64,000 nucleotides of DNA, from contig NZ_WTWY01000015.1 of the NCBI RefSeq assembly GCF_009870825.1, positions 62,001-126,000 on the forward strand, given 5' to 3'. Within the stretch, counting starts at the first letter, position 1; each line of letters opens with the position of its first letter. A program made the position numbers and the translations under genes. Source of the DNA: Paenibacillus sp. USDA918EY. GTDB lineage: Bacteria > Bacillota > Bacilli > Paenibacillales > Paenibacillaceae. The notes under the pieces were generated by a model. That model ran no database searches and was not told the origin of the DNA. It saw nothing but the letters and a program-made list of their open reading frames with translations. Shown piece after piece: positions 53,822 to 62,012 of the stretch.

Positions 53822-54591
53822 TTACGATGCGGGATGTGTCTCTGCGGAGGGAAGAAAACCAGATTTTGGACCATGTATCGCTGAACATTCAAAAAGGGGA
53901 AAACTGGGTTATACTCGGGCGCAACGGCTCCGGGAAAACGACGATACTCGAAATGCTGACGGGATATCTTTTTCCGAGCAGCGGCCGAATCGAAGTGCTG
54001 GGCAACGTTTACGGAGAATGCGACGTGCGCGAAGTACGCAAGGAGATCGGGTATATCAGTCCGAATCTGCTTGAAAAGCTCAATTTGAGCGATCCGGTGT
54101 GGGAAGTGGTTGCAACGGGCGCCTACGCTTTTTTGCGCTTTTATCAGGAAATACCCGAAGAGGTCAAGGAAAGGGCGCTGAAGCTGCTGGAAGAGATGAA
54201 TTTGGGCAAGCTGTCCTACCATCCGCTCGGAACATTGTCGCAGGGCGAACGCAAAAAGGTTATGCTGGCGAGAAGCTTGATGAGCGAGCCGAAGCTGCTG
54301 ATTATGGACGAGCCTTGCGCTGGCCTTGATTTATATGAACGCGAAAAGATGCTGGCGGAGGTTGAACGGCTCGGCGAACGCGACATCACCGTGGTGTATG
54401 TTACGCATCATGTCGAAGAGATCATGCCGCTGTTTACGCATGTGGCTTTGATCCGTGACGGAAAAATCGCCGGAGCGGGTCCGAAACAGGAAGTATTGAA
54501 CGACGAAATGATAAAACAAACCTACGATATTCCGGCCCGGATCGAATGGGAGGGCGGGCGGCCTTGGATTAAAGTGGTTTCTGGAGGTTAA
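53818..54591 (+). CDS. ABC ATP-binding protein (YlmA-like)
   Basis: A 257-residue ABC ATPase with Walker A GRNGSGKTT, signature LSQGERKK, Walker B LLIMDEPCAGLD and switch His in VTHHVEEI. No membrane partner gene is adjacent. YlmA-type ATPases are in fact often found without permeases and have no assigned transport role. ATG 53818 overlaps the thioredoxin-like gene (ATGA). The methyltransferase gene starts seven bases after it. Confidence 0.87.
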   Translation: MITMRDVSLRREENQILDHVSLNIQKGENWVILGRNGSGKTTILEMLTGYLFPSSGRIEVLGNVYGECDVREVRKEIGYISPNLLEKLNLSDPVWEVVATGAYAFLRFYQEIPEEVKERALKLLEEMNLGKLSYHPLGTLSQGERKKVMLARSLMSEPKLLIMDEPCAGLDLYEREKMLAEVERLGERDITVVYVTHHVEEIMPLFTHVALIRDGKIAGAGPKQEVLNDEMIKQTYDIPARIEWEGGRPWIKVVSGG

Positions 54592-54598
54592 TTCCGTT

Positions 54599-55657
54599 TT
54601 GGATGACAAAATATTGACGAATGACGAACAAAAACACACAACCACATCCCGGTTTATATGCACGGCCAACCACGGTTTCGCGCCTTATGCCCAAGAAGAG
54701 CTGCGCCGAAGATTCGGCAAGCTGAAAAGCAGCGTGCTCGTATCGGGCGAGGTTTTTCTCGTGACGCTTTTCGAGGAGGCGGAACAGGCGGTTGCGAACA
54801 TCGTTTCGAATCCGCCGATTTTTCTGCGCCATATCCAGCCCGTGCAGCTCGAACTAAGGGCGGATGCCGATGAAGCTTTGGAGCAAACCGCCCAATATTT
54901 GCTTCGGCAGGACAAGCTTTACGAAGCGAGCATTTCGCTGCAGGCAAGAAAAGCGGAACGCAGCGTTGCGGCCGAGAGCGCCGGCGAGTTGCGCGAAAAG
55001 CTGCTGCAGCGTTTAACGGGGTTAAACGCCGATTTTGTCGTACGTGACCCCGAATGGGTCATCTCGGTATTTGCAGCGGAAGACATGCTGTATATCGGCG
55101 TTTCGAGCCCGGCGGAGAACCTGTCCGACTGGAGCGGGGGAGCGATCCGGTTTCAGCGGGAGGAAGGGCAAATTTCGCGGGCCAAGTTCAAATTGCTGGA
55201 GGCGGAACAAAGCTTCGGGATCGATTTTCGATCCTTCGGCAGCGCGCTTGACGTCGGTGCCGCTCCCGGGGGCTGGACCTCGTTCCTTCTGGAGCGTGGG
55301 CTCAAGGTAACGGCGGTTGACCCTGCCCTGATGCATGAGTCGCTGCGCAACCATCCGAACCTGCGGATTTTAAAGAAAAATGCATCCGAGGTTCGTTTTC
55401 GGGAAAACGAATTCGATCTGCTTGTCTGCGACATGAGCTGGAGCCCGAAACAGATGGTGAAGCTCGTAAAGGAACTTCTTCCAAGCCTGGGAACGGGCGG
55501 TACGGCCATCGTCACGGTCAAGCTCATGCACAAAAAGCCCATGGCGCTTATCGGTGAAGTCATCGCTTCCTTCGAAGAAGCGCAGATGCAGGTTCAGCGC
55601 GCGAAACAGCTGTTCCACAACCGGGATGAGATCACATTATACATGATTAAATATTAA
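54599..55657 (+). CDS. FtsJ-like rRNA methyltransferase family protein (RlmM-like)
   Basis: A 352-residue protein. The C-terminal Rossmann domain has the SAM loop DVGAAPGGWTSFLL near residue 219, VTAVDP, VCDMSW and VTVKLMHKKP; the catalytic Lys-Asp-Lys-Glu type of 2'-O-methyltransferases is plausible from these positions. The N-terminal 190 residues resemble a THUMP-like RNA-binding region. This fits the RlmM/YgdE group that methylates 23S rRNA, but the target is inference. The start is TTG 54599 with GGAGG at rather long spacing. It is the last gene of the overlapping cluster. Confidence 0.75.
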   Translation: MDDKILTNDEQKHTTTSRFICTANHGFAPYAQEELRRRFGKLKSSVLVSGEVFLVTLFEEAEQAVANIVSNPPIFLRHIQPVQLELRADADEALEQTAQYLLRQDKLYEASISLQARKAERSVAAESAGELREKLLQRLTGLNADFVVRDPEWVISVFAAEDMLYIGVSSPAENLSDWSGGAIRFQREEGQISRAKFKLLEAEQSFGIDFRSFGSALDVGAAPGGWTSFLLERGLKVTAVDPALMHESLRNHPNLRILKKNASEVRFRENEFDLLVCDMSWSPKQMVKLVKELLPSLGTGGTAIVTVKLMHKKPMALIGEVIASFEEAQMQVQRAKQLFHNRDEITLYMIKY

Positions 55658-55711
55658 CATCCTGAATCGGCTCGGTTATTTAAGAGAGAAGTAGAATTTA
55701 GAAAATAACAC

Positions 55712-55741
55712 TTTACACAGATATTCCCATTGCTTTATAAT
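55712..55741 (+). promoter_or_regulatory. sigma-A promoter of the Tad-like operon
   Basis: TTTACA and TATAAT with an 18-base spacer. Transcription would start near 55748, upstream of a long hairpin. Confidence 0.65.
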
Positions 55742-55766
55742 GATACCAAATCGACTATATGACCTT

Positions 55767-55838
55767 AAAAGGGAAAGCATCCCTGAGTAAAGCCTTACGG
55801 TTATCGTAAGCGTCTTTATCAGGGGGCTTTCCCTTTTT
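55767..55838 (+). promoter_or_regulatory. long terminator-like leader hairpin before the kinase gene
   Basis: AAAAGGGAAAGC pairs perfectly with GCTTTCCCTTTT at the base. Above it CCCTGA/TCAGGG, AAAG/CTTT and CTTACG/CGTAAG continue the stem almost to a five-base loop, and five Ts follow the base. It lies between the promoter and the start codon (24 bases before ATG), so it could attenuate the operon. It does not match a riboswitch class I know. Confidence 0.7.
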
Positions 55839-55862
55839 GTGTTGAAAGTGAGGGAACAGCAT

Positions 55863-57341
55863 ATGAATCATCCTTCCAAACTTCATGCCGGGCTTACGAT
55901 GGGAGGAAGATACGAAATCGTACGCAAGATCGGGGAGGGCGGCATGAGCCATGTCTACCTGGCCGAAGATTTGAAGCTTCCCGGCAAGCTTTGGGCCGTG
56001 AAGGAGAGCGTTTCCGACCCGGGGCAATACGGCAGCATACGGGATGAAGCCCAGCTTCTCATCTCCTTGAGCCACGCCAGGCTGCCGCGGATCGTCGATT
56101 TTTTTCCTCCGGACGAGGACGGTTATACCTATCTGGTGATGGATTACATTCAAGGCATTACGCTGGAAAAATACTTTGCCGGTTACCGCGGCCGGATACC
56201 GGTGGATTCGATCCTTCAGCTCGCGGATCAGCTGCTGGAAGTGCTTGATTATTTGCATACGCATGAGCCGGTCATTATTTTCAGGGATTTGAAGCCTTCG
56301 AATATTATGTTGACGGAGCATTTGGAGCTTAGGCTGATCGATTTCGGCATCGCCCGGAATTACAAGCGGGAGCAGGCACAGGATACGGTCAAGCTCGGTA
56401 CGGTCGGTTTTGCCGCTCCGGAACAATACGGCTCAGGCCAAAGCGACGCGAGATCGGATTTGTACGGTTTCGGCGCGCTGCTGCTGTACTTGTCGACCGG
56501 CGGGGCACACACCGAATGGACGGAGAAAGCCGAGCGGAGCATCCGTCCCGATTTGCCGCGCAAGCTCATGCCGATCATGCGCAAGCTGCTGCAGACGTCG
56601 CCGGAGAACCGCTACGCCTCGGCTGCCGAAGTCCGCGAAGAGATCGCCGCGGCCGTCCGGCTCGAGATGAAGCCCGATGCAAGGCGGGGCAAGGATATCG
56701 CAGGCAGAAAAAGCACGCAGGTGATTGCCGTGATGGGAGCAAGCGGCGGCACGGGGACGACGCATACGGCGATTGCCATCAGCCATTTTCTAGCGAGAGG
56801 CCGCGGCAAGGTGGCGCTCATCGAGATGAACGTCCGGTCTCCGGCATTTCGGAGGATACAGCAAATTGTTGACGGCGACCGTTCCGGCAGCCCCGGCAGC
56901 CGCAAGTTCGAGGTGCAGGGCGTGGATTATTGGCGGCAGACGGCAAGAAGCGACGTCATTTCATTATTGTCCGGCAGTTACGATTATGTCGTGATCGATT
57001 TGGGAACGTATCGGGAGCGGGAACGGCTCGAGGAGTTTCTGCGCGCGGATGTCCCGGTCATCGTCGCTTCCGGCGCGGAATGGCGCCAGCAGGACATCTT
57101 GGATATGGTCCACGGCTTGTCGCGGTACCCGCAGCAGAAATGGGTGTACTTTTTGCCTCTTGCCGGGGGGGATGCCGTGCAGCGGCTTCGCAGGCAGTTA
57201 AATTCCCCGCACGTTTTTTCGCTGCCGCTTCAAATGGATCCGTTCGACAAAAGCGAAGAGACCGACAAGGTTCTGGGCCGCGTTTTTCAGGGGCTGCCGG
57301 GCGGCCAGCGGAGAAGGAGATTCCGATTCGGGCTCACTTGA
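55863..57341 (+). CDS. Ser/Thr protein kinase fused to a MinD/TadZ-like domain
   Basis: A 492-residue fusion. Residues 15-265 are a Hanks-type kinase: Gly loop GEGGMSH, Lys47, catalytic RDLKPSN with Asp142, IDFG with Asp160, and GFAAPEQYG. Residues about 285-480 resemble a MinD/ParA/TadZ ATPase: VIAVMGASGGTGTTHTA at the P-loop position, then KVALIEMNVRSPAF and a DYVVIDLGTY Walker B-like motif. The P-loop lysine is missing (GGTGTT). There is no membrane segment. ATG 55863 follows GTGAGGGAA. It heads the Tad-like operon and may control or localise the machine. This fusion is unusual. Confidence 0.8.
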   Translation: MNHPSKLHAGLTMGGRYEIVRKIGEGGMSHVYLAEDLKLPGKLWAVKESVSDPGQYGSIRDEAQLLISLSHARLPRIVDFFPPDEDGYTYLVMDYIQGITLEKYFAGYRGRIPVDSILQLADQLLEVLDYLHTHEPVIIFRDLKPSNIMLTEHLELRLIDFGIARNYKREQAQDTVKLGTVGFAAPEQYGSGQSDARSDLYGFGALLLYLSTGGAHTEWTEKAERSIRPDLPRKLMPIMRKLLQTSPENRYASAAEVREEIAAAVRLEMKPDARRGKDIAGRKSTQVIAVMGASGGTGTTHTAIAISHFLARGRGKVALIEMNVRSPAFRRIQQIVDGDRSGSPGSRKFEVQGVDYWRQTARSDVISLLSGSYDYVVIDLGTYRERERLEEFLRADVPVIVASGAEWRQQDILDMVHGLSRYPQQKWVYFLPLAGGDAVQRLRRQLNSPHVFSLPLQMDPFDKSEETDKVLGRVFQGLPGGQRRRRFRFGLT

Positions 57342-57374
57342 TCCGCGATGAAAGAGAGGAGATGGTTCGAGGCA

Positions 57375-58505
57375 ATGTCAAAGCTGAGACAGCGAACGAG
57401 GCATATGCTCTACGCCGGATTGGCGGGGGCCGCCGCCGTCGGCGTAGTGTTTGCGGGTTATGCGGCGGTTAGCGGCGTGAGGCATCATGCCAAAGAAAAC
57501 GAAATCAGGGAGGAGTATCGCCGGCAAATCGCCAAGCTGGAGCAGGCGCGGCTGAATGAAGAGAAGCAAATGGTGTCGGGTTGGGCGCTGGCGCGTGACG
57601 TCGCCGCGGGCGAGACCGTCACTCCGAAAGATCTTGTGCGTGTCAGGCTGCCACAGGGGGCTGCTCCCGCCAATCTGCTCGAAAGCGGTGGCGACGGAGA
57701 GGTCAAAATCGCAAAGATCGAGTTGAGAAAAGGAACCGCGCTTACCGATGCCATGGTGTACGTCGCCCATCCGCTTCAGGCGGATTTGCGGAATAGGGAG
57801 CTGCAGGCGATCGTATTGCCTTCCGACTTGCGGCAGCATGATGTGGTCGATGTGCGCATTCAATTTCCGACGGGGCAGGATTACATCATATTATCCAAAA
57901 AGAAAATCGACAAGCTGCTTAGCCCGGCTATGTGGATTCAAATGACGGAGCAGGAGATGTTGGCATTGTCCAGCGCAATGGTGGATGCATATCTGCACGA
58001 TGCCAAGCTGTACGCCGTGACCTACGTGGAGCCGGAGATGCAGGATAAAGCGGTCCCGACGTACCCGGTCAACAAGGAAGTGCTGAAACTGATCGCCAGC
58101 GACCCGAATATCGTGAACAGAGCGGAGCGTAAGCTGTCCGAAAGCATACGCGCCGCATTGGAAAAGGATTTGGAAAAAGCCGCGCCGGATAAGGCGGCCG
58201 GGAGCTTTGCGGAGTCGGAGTTCGCACCTTCCGGTTTAAGCGCCGGAATGTATCCGGGATCAATTGGTTCCGCCGGACAGGACCGATCCGGATCGGCCTT
58301 CCGGGACGCCACGTCAAACAACGGGAACATGGTAGAGCCGGCCCGGGCAGGCTCGAATTCTGCGGAAGGGCCATCCGGCGATCTATCTGCGGCCGATTCG
58401 AGCCAGGACAGCTTTTCCCTCGGGGACGTTCAGGATAACAAGCTTTTGGAAAAAAGCATAAAAGAAAACCAGGGAAGCGGAACACCGACTTCGGATCAAC
58501 CATAG
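57375..58505 (+). CDS. SAF-domain protein, CpaB/RcpC-like
   Basis: A 376-residue membrane-anchored protein. One N-terminal helix (about 14-36) and a short coiled coil lead to a SAF domain (WALARDVAAGETVTPKDLVRV) followed by the CpaB-like region with LPSDLRQHDVVDVRI. The last 90 residues are Ser/Gly/Asn-rich and disordered. CpaB/RcpC proteins belong to Tad pilus systems and may bind the wall or align the secretin; Gram-positives keep the SAF part. The ATG at 57375 has AGGAG upstream at long spacing; ATG 57348, six bases after the kinase stop, is possible. Confidence 0.7.
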   Translation: MSKLRQRTRHMLYAGLAGAAAVGVVFAGYAAVSGVRHHAKENEIREEYRRQIAKLEQARLNEEKQMVSGWALARDVAAGETVTPKDLVRVRLPQGAAPANLLESGGDGEVKIAKIELRKGTALTDAMVYVAHPLQADLRNRELQAIVLPSDLRQHDVVDVRIQFPTGQDYIILSKKKIDKLLSPAMWIQMTEQEMLALSSAMVDAYLHDAKLYAVTYVEPEMQDKAVPTYPVNKEVLKLIASDPNIVNRAERKLSESIRAALEKDLEKAAPDKAAGSFAESEFAPSGLSAGMYPGSIGSAGQDRSGSAFRDATSNNGNMVEPARAGSNSAEGPSGDLSAADSSQDSFSLGDVQDNKLLEKSIKENQGSGTPTSDQP

Positions 58506-58542
58506 GCCGGCCGGAGAGTCGGGGAAAGGAGACGGACGGTCA

Positions 58543-59259
58543 TTGAATAGTTGGATTTTTGCCGGCTTGTGCGACAAAAGCGACATGCTGCTGTACATAT
58601 GCAAATTGCTTGCCGGCGGAGGCGGCAAGGTGCTGCTTGTGGATGCGACCGAGAAAAGAAAGTATCCCTATTTCGTCGGAGGGCTTGATGAGCGGCTGGG
58701 CATCACCGAGTTTTCCGGATTCGACGTCGCATGCGGCTTTGAGGATGCGGACGGTTTGGAAGCTCATCTGCAAAGCCATGGCGGGGGTTTTGAAAACTAT
58801 GATTATGTAATCTACGATTTGGAGCTTCTGGGGTTCTGTTCGAAAGAGGATTGGGAACGCGCTTCGGCGCTCGTTTGGGCGACGGATTATGAAGTCTGGA
58901 CATTGGAAGAGGGGGGAAGATGGCTGAAGCAAGCGGCTCATCGGCAGTTCGAACAAGGCGTGATCCCGGAAATGCGGAAGGTCGCCGTTCGGGCCGTCGA
59001 CGAGTGGTTCGGCGATTCCTATCTGGACGGGTATTTTGCGGATCTTCCGGTCCGCTGGAAAGGAGAGACATTCGTCCTGCCGTGGAATGAACTGGACCTA
59101 TCTTTAAAGCTTAGAAACGAACATACGAAAAAACTTGAAATGAAGCCGTTGACCCGGGGCTATAAAAAACAATTGTGCAACCTTGTTCAAAACCTCACGG
59201 ACCGGGATCGAAAACAGGTACACCGCGCATTGCGGAATGCGGAAAGGAGAAAAGGATGA
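58543..59259 (+). CDS. degenerate ParA/TadZ-like protein
   Basis: A 238-residue protein. The opening WIFAGLCDKSDMLLYICKLL, KVLLVDATEKR, and DYVIYDLELL follow the strand order of a MinD/ParA fold (P-loop strand, KVLLVD, Walker B), but the P-loop itself is absent, so ATP binding is unlikely. The C-terminal part is charged and helical. Start TTG 58543 follows AAAGGAGA. It overlaps the next gene by four bases. A pseudo-ATPase that docks a complex at a pole or scaffold is a reasonable inference, no more. Confidence 0.55.
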   Translation: MNSWIFAGLCDKSDMLLYICKLLAGGGGKVLLVDATEKRKYPYFVGGLDERLGITEFSGFDVACGFEDADGLEAHLQSHGGGFENYDYVIYDLELLGFCSKEDWERASALVWATDYEVWTLEEGGRWLKQAAHRQFEQGVIPEMRKVAVRAVDEWFGDSYLDGYFADLPVRWKGETFVLPWNELDLSLKLRNEHTKKLEMKPLTRGYKKQLCNLVQNLTDRDRKQVHRALRNAERRKG

Positions 59260-60101
59260 GTACGATTGCATTTTGGAGCCCACTATCGGGCGGGAGTGGG
59301 AATTCGGCGCATGCAGCGGCGACGGCCGCGGCGATAGCGATGGATTACCGGTTGAAATTGCTGCTTGTGCATGGCGGCACGGCCAAAGAAAGGGTGGAAG
59401 GCGCCTTCCCGATGTCGGCCCATACACTGGATCACGGATTGCTTTCTTTTCAGGATCATGGGATGGACGCGTTGGAAAGACTTTGCTTGAACCGCAGACT
59501 GACCCGAGAAAATTTGCAGGACTATACGCTCCCGCTTCTTCCGGACCGCCTCGATTTGGTCCAGGGGAACGCCAAGCCGGAGGGAACGATGCCCGGTTAC
59601 CGGAAGCAGCTGCTGCAGTCTATATGCGCAGTGGCGAGTCAATGTTACGACCTCGTCATGCTTGATGCGGGAAGCGGGAACCCGAAGGAAGGAAGCGGTG
59701 ACCATGCCCTGCTTGAAGCGGCGGACCTGGTCGTGGTCAGCCTGAATCAGGGCATCGAGGGTTTGGATTCGTTTTTTAAAGGTGGAAACTGTCCGCCGAT
59801 GGTTAAGGAAAAACCGCATATCGTCGTGCTTGGCCGGTACGATAAATACTCCCATTGCACCTTGAATAACGTCAAGCGCAGGTTCGGTTATAAAGGCGGC
59901 GTGCATGGCATTCCTTACACGACGGATTTTTTGGATGCATGGAATATGCGCGGCGTTCTGCCGTTCCTGCAGCGAAGCCGCAGCCTGAACGGCAGGCAGC
60001 CGGCTGCAGCCTTTCTGGCAAGCATCCGCTCGCTCGCCAAAGACATTTTGACGCAGCTGGAAATGACCTCGTTGCTGAAGCTGGTCGAAAGGGGAGCGTA
60101 A
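59256..60101 (+). CDS. ParA/MinD (TadZ)-like protein
   Basis: A 281-residue protein with a P-loop region WSPLSGGSGNSAHAAATAAA that has the GGxGxS pattern but no lysine, then LKLLLVHGG and DLVMLDAGSGNP at Walker B position and ADLVVVSLNQG. This is the CpaE/TadZ-type deviant ATPase shape. ATG 59256 lies in an ATGA overlap with the previous gene and has AAAGGAG upstream. The TadA-like gene begins immediately after its stop. It may position or regulate the pilus motor. Confidence 0.65.
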   Translation: MSTIAFWSPLSGGSGNSAHAAATAAAIAMDYRLKLLLVHGGTAKERVEGAFPMSAHTLDHGLLSFQDHGMDALERLCLNRRLTRENLQDYTLPLLPDRLDLVQGNAKPEGTMPGYRKQLLQSICAVASQCYDLVMLDAGSGNPKEGSGDHALLEAADLVVVSLNQGIEGLDSFFKGGNCPPMVKEKPHIVVLGRYDKYSHCTLNNVKRRFGYKGGVHGIPYTTDFLDAWNMRGVLPFLQRSRSLNGRQPAAAFLASIRSLAKDILTQLEMTSLLKLVERGA

Positions 60102-62012
60102 ATGATCTCCGGAATGATCGTCAACATTCTGATGATCGCGCTCATCGTTTTGTTCATCCTGCTGCTCCTTTACGTCAAATGGCTCGACTACCGGCGTCCG
60201 CCGGCCGTAAACCCTGCGGGGGGCAAACAATACACGATCGACACGATGACGGAATTCGTGAAGGAGACGCTGCATGAGCTGACCCACAGGCAGCTGACAG
60301 ATCTTGGGCTTCACGAAGAGGAATACAGGCGGAGGATCAACAAGCGGAGCGAGCTGCGTAAAGCGCTGAAGGATTGCATTTCCGGCGATGTGCGCGAAAA
60401 ACGATACGTCAAGCAGTTTATGGCCGATCTTCTTGTCAAAAGTTTCGGTCTCAATGAAGAACGGATTCAAGACGCGATTCCATTTGAGGACATCGGGCGG
60501 CTGACGCCCCAGGATCAATTTGAAATCATTTTTTATTTATATCAAAAGCAGTATGGCCCGGAGGCGTTGTCTATGTTGTTCGAACATTACGGACTGGCTG
60601 AACCCCGGATCCTGGACGGTTACGGGGATCAGCCGGTGTATGCCGTGACGGCGGAAGACATCGACCTGATATTTATGGCCGAATATCGCGATCTTGCGTT
60701 CAGCGAGAAGTTGGATATCGTCGTGCAGCGCATCTATCAGCAATATAAAGGATTTTCCGTCGTGGACGATTTGCGGGATCAGCGGATCGACGGCGTAAGC
60801 GGAGGGGTGAGCGGAATTTTGGCGGACGACGGGCTGCTTGACATGTATCCGGAGAATGCCGGTTTCCTATATCCGCCGCTGCATGAAGATTGCCGCAGGC
60901 CGCTCTCCGTGACCGAAAGCGTATGGGTGTTTTATAAAGGGAAATCGGTGCATATGTCCTTCCTTTCTTTCGGATCGGAGCTAGAGCTGAAACGGGTTTG
61001 CCAGAACATTTATAAATACAATCATCCAGGGCAGTTATCGGAATCAAGCGGCTACAAGGTCAATGAGATGAAGGACGGATCGAGGGTGGTCGTCGTCCGG
61101 CCGCCTTTTGCGGAGTCGTGGGCGTTTTTCGTGCGGAAGTTCGATATCCCGAACGCGTCCCTGGAACAGCTGGTTACGGGGGAAAACGCCGAACTGCCGA
61201 TCGCGCTGCTTGGCTACCTCATGAAAGGCAGCAGGATCACCGCGATCACGGGCGCGCAGGGCTCCGGCAAAACGACGCTGCTGATGGCGATGGTAGAGCA
61301 TATCGATCCTACATATACGTTGCGCGTTCAGGAAATGGCGTTTGAGCTTCATTTAAGGAAAATATACAGCCGGAGGAACATTCTTTCCTTCCGCGAGACG
61401 GAACGGATTACGGGGCAGGAAGGACTGGATCTGCAGAAGAAGACGGACGGTACGGTCAACATTTTGGGCGAAGTCGCAAGCGACGAGGTGGCCGCTTGGA
61501 TGATTCAAATGTCGCAGGTGGCCAGCTTGTTCACCGTGTTTACCCATCATGCCAAAACGTTCAAGGACCTTGTGTTCTCCCTGCGGAACTCGCTTCTTAA
61601 AATCGGGGTGTTCCATCATGAACGGATCGCTGAGGAGCAGGTGATTCAGGTCATTAATTTTGACGTCCACTTGAAAAGGGACAAGGATGGCAGACGGTAC
61701 ATCGAACGGATCACCGAATGCGTGCCGCAAGCGGATGCGGCGGATCAAACCGAAAGCGGACGGAGCGGAGAGGAAACGCTCACGCCGATGCCCGGCGGTT
61801 TTCGCGGGCTTCAGGACGATGCAAGGAACAACGAAAGCCGAAGGCTGTTTCTTGCCCGAAATATTGTGGAATACCGGGACGGGCGGTATGTCGCCGCCAG
61901 TGCCGTTTCGGAGCGGAACGTGCTCGAGATGGCGGACCAGATGAGTCCTGAAGATGCCGGCATGTTCATCGATTTTCTAAACCAGCATTGGGGCGGACGT
62001 TATGAGTATTAA
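60102..62012 (+). CDS. TadA/VirB11-like secretion ATPase with N-terminal membrane anchor
   Basis: A 636-residue ATPase. A hydrophobic helix at about residues 5-26 is followed by a helical N-terminal domain, then the VirB11/TadA core. Walker A is GAQGSGKTTLL at 384-394, and ILGEVASDEVAAWM near 460 is in Walker B position, followed by FTVFTHHAKTF as the His box. The Walker B acidic pattern is atypical. TadA motors drive pilin polymerisation or secretion; an N-terminal membrane helix is unusual because TadA is normally cytosolic. ATG 60102 directly abuts the previous stop. It overlaps the membrane protein gene by 11 bases. Confidence 0.75.
   Translation: MISGMIVNILMIALIVLFILLLLYVKWLDYRRPPAVNPAGGKQYTIDTMTEFVKETLHELTHRQLTDLGLHEEEYRRRINKRSELRKALKDCISGDVREKRYVKQFMADLLVKSFGLNEERIQDAIPFEDIGRLTPQDQFEIIFYLYQKQYGPEALSMLFEHYGLAEPRILDGYGDQPVYAVTAEDIDLIFMAEYRDLAFSEKLDIVVQRIYQQYKGFSVVDDLRDQRIDGVSGGVSGILADDGLLDMYPENAGFLYPPLHEDCRRPLSVTESVWVFYKGKSVHMSFLSFGSELELKRVCQNIYKYNHPGQLSESSGYKVNEMKDGSRVVVVRPPFAESWAFFVRKFDIPNASLEQLVTGENAELPIALLGYLMKGSRITAITGAQGSGKTTLLMAMVEHIDPTYTLRVQEMAFELHLRKIYSRRNILSFRETERITGQEGLDLQKKTDGTVNILGEVASDEVAAWMIQMSQVASLFTVFTHHAKTFKDLVFSLRNSLLKIGVFHHERIAEEQVIQVINFDVHLKRDKDGRRYIERITECVPQADAADQTESGRSGEETLTPMPGGFRGLQDDARNNESRRLFLARNIVEYRDGRYVAASAVSERNVLEMADQMSPEDAGMFIDFLNQHWGGRYEY

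Noticed and set aside
55767-55838. c-di-GMP riboswitch in the leader of the Tad-like operon
   Set aside because: The GCAAACC/GCAAAGC core and receptor pattern of GEMM RNAs is missing; only an extended terminator-like hairpin is seen.
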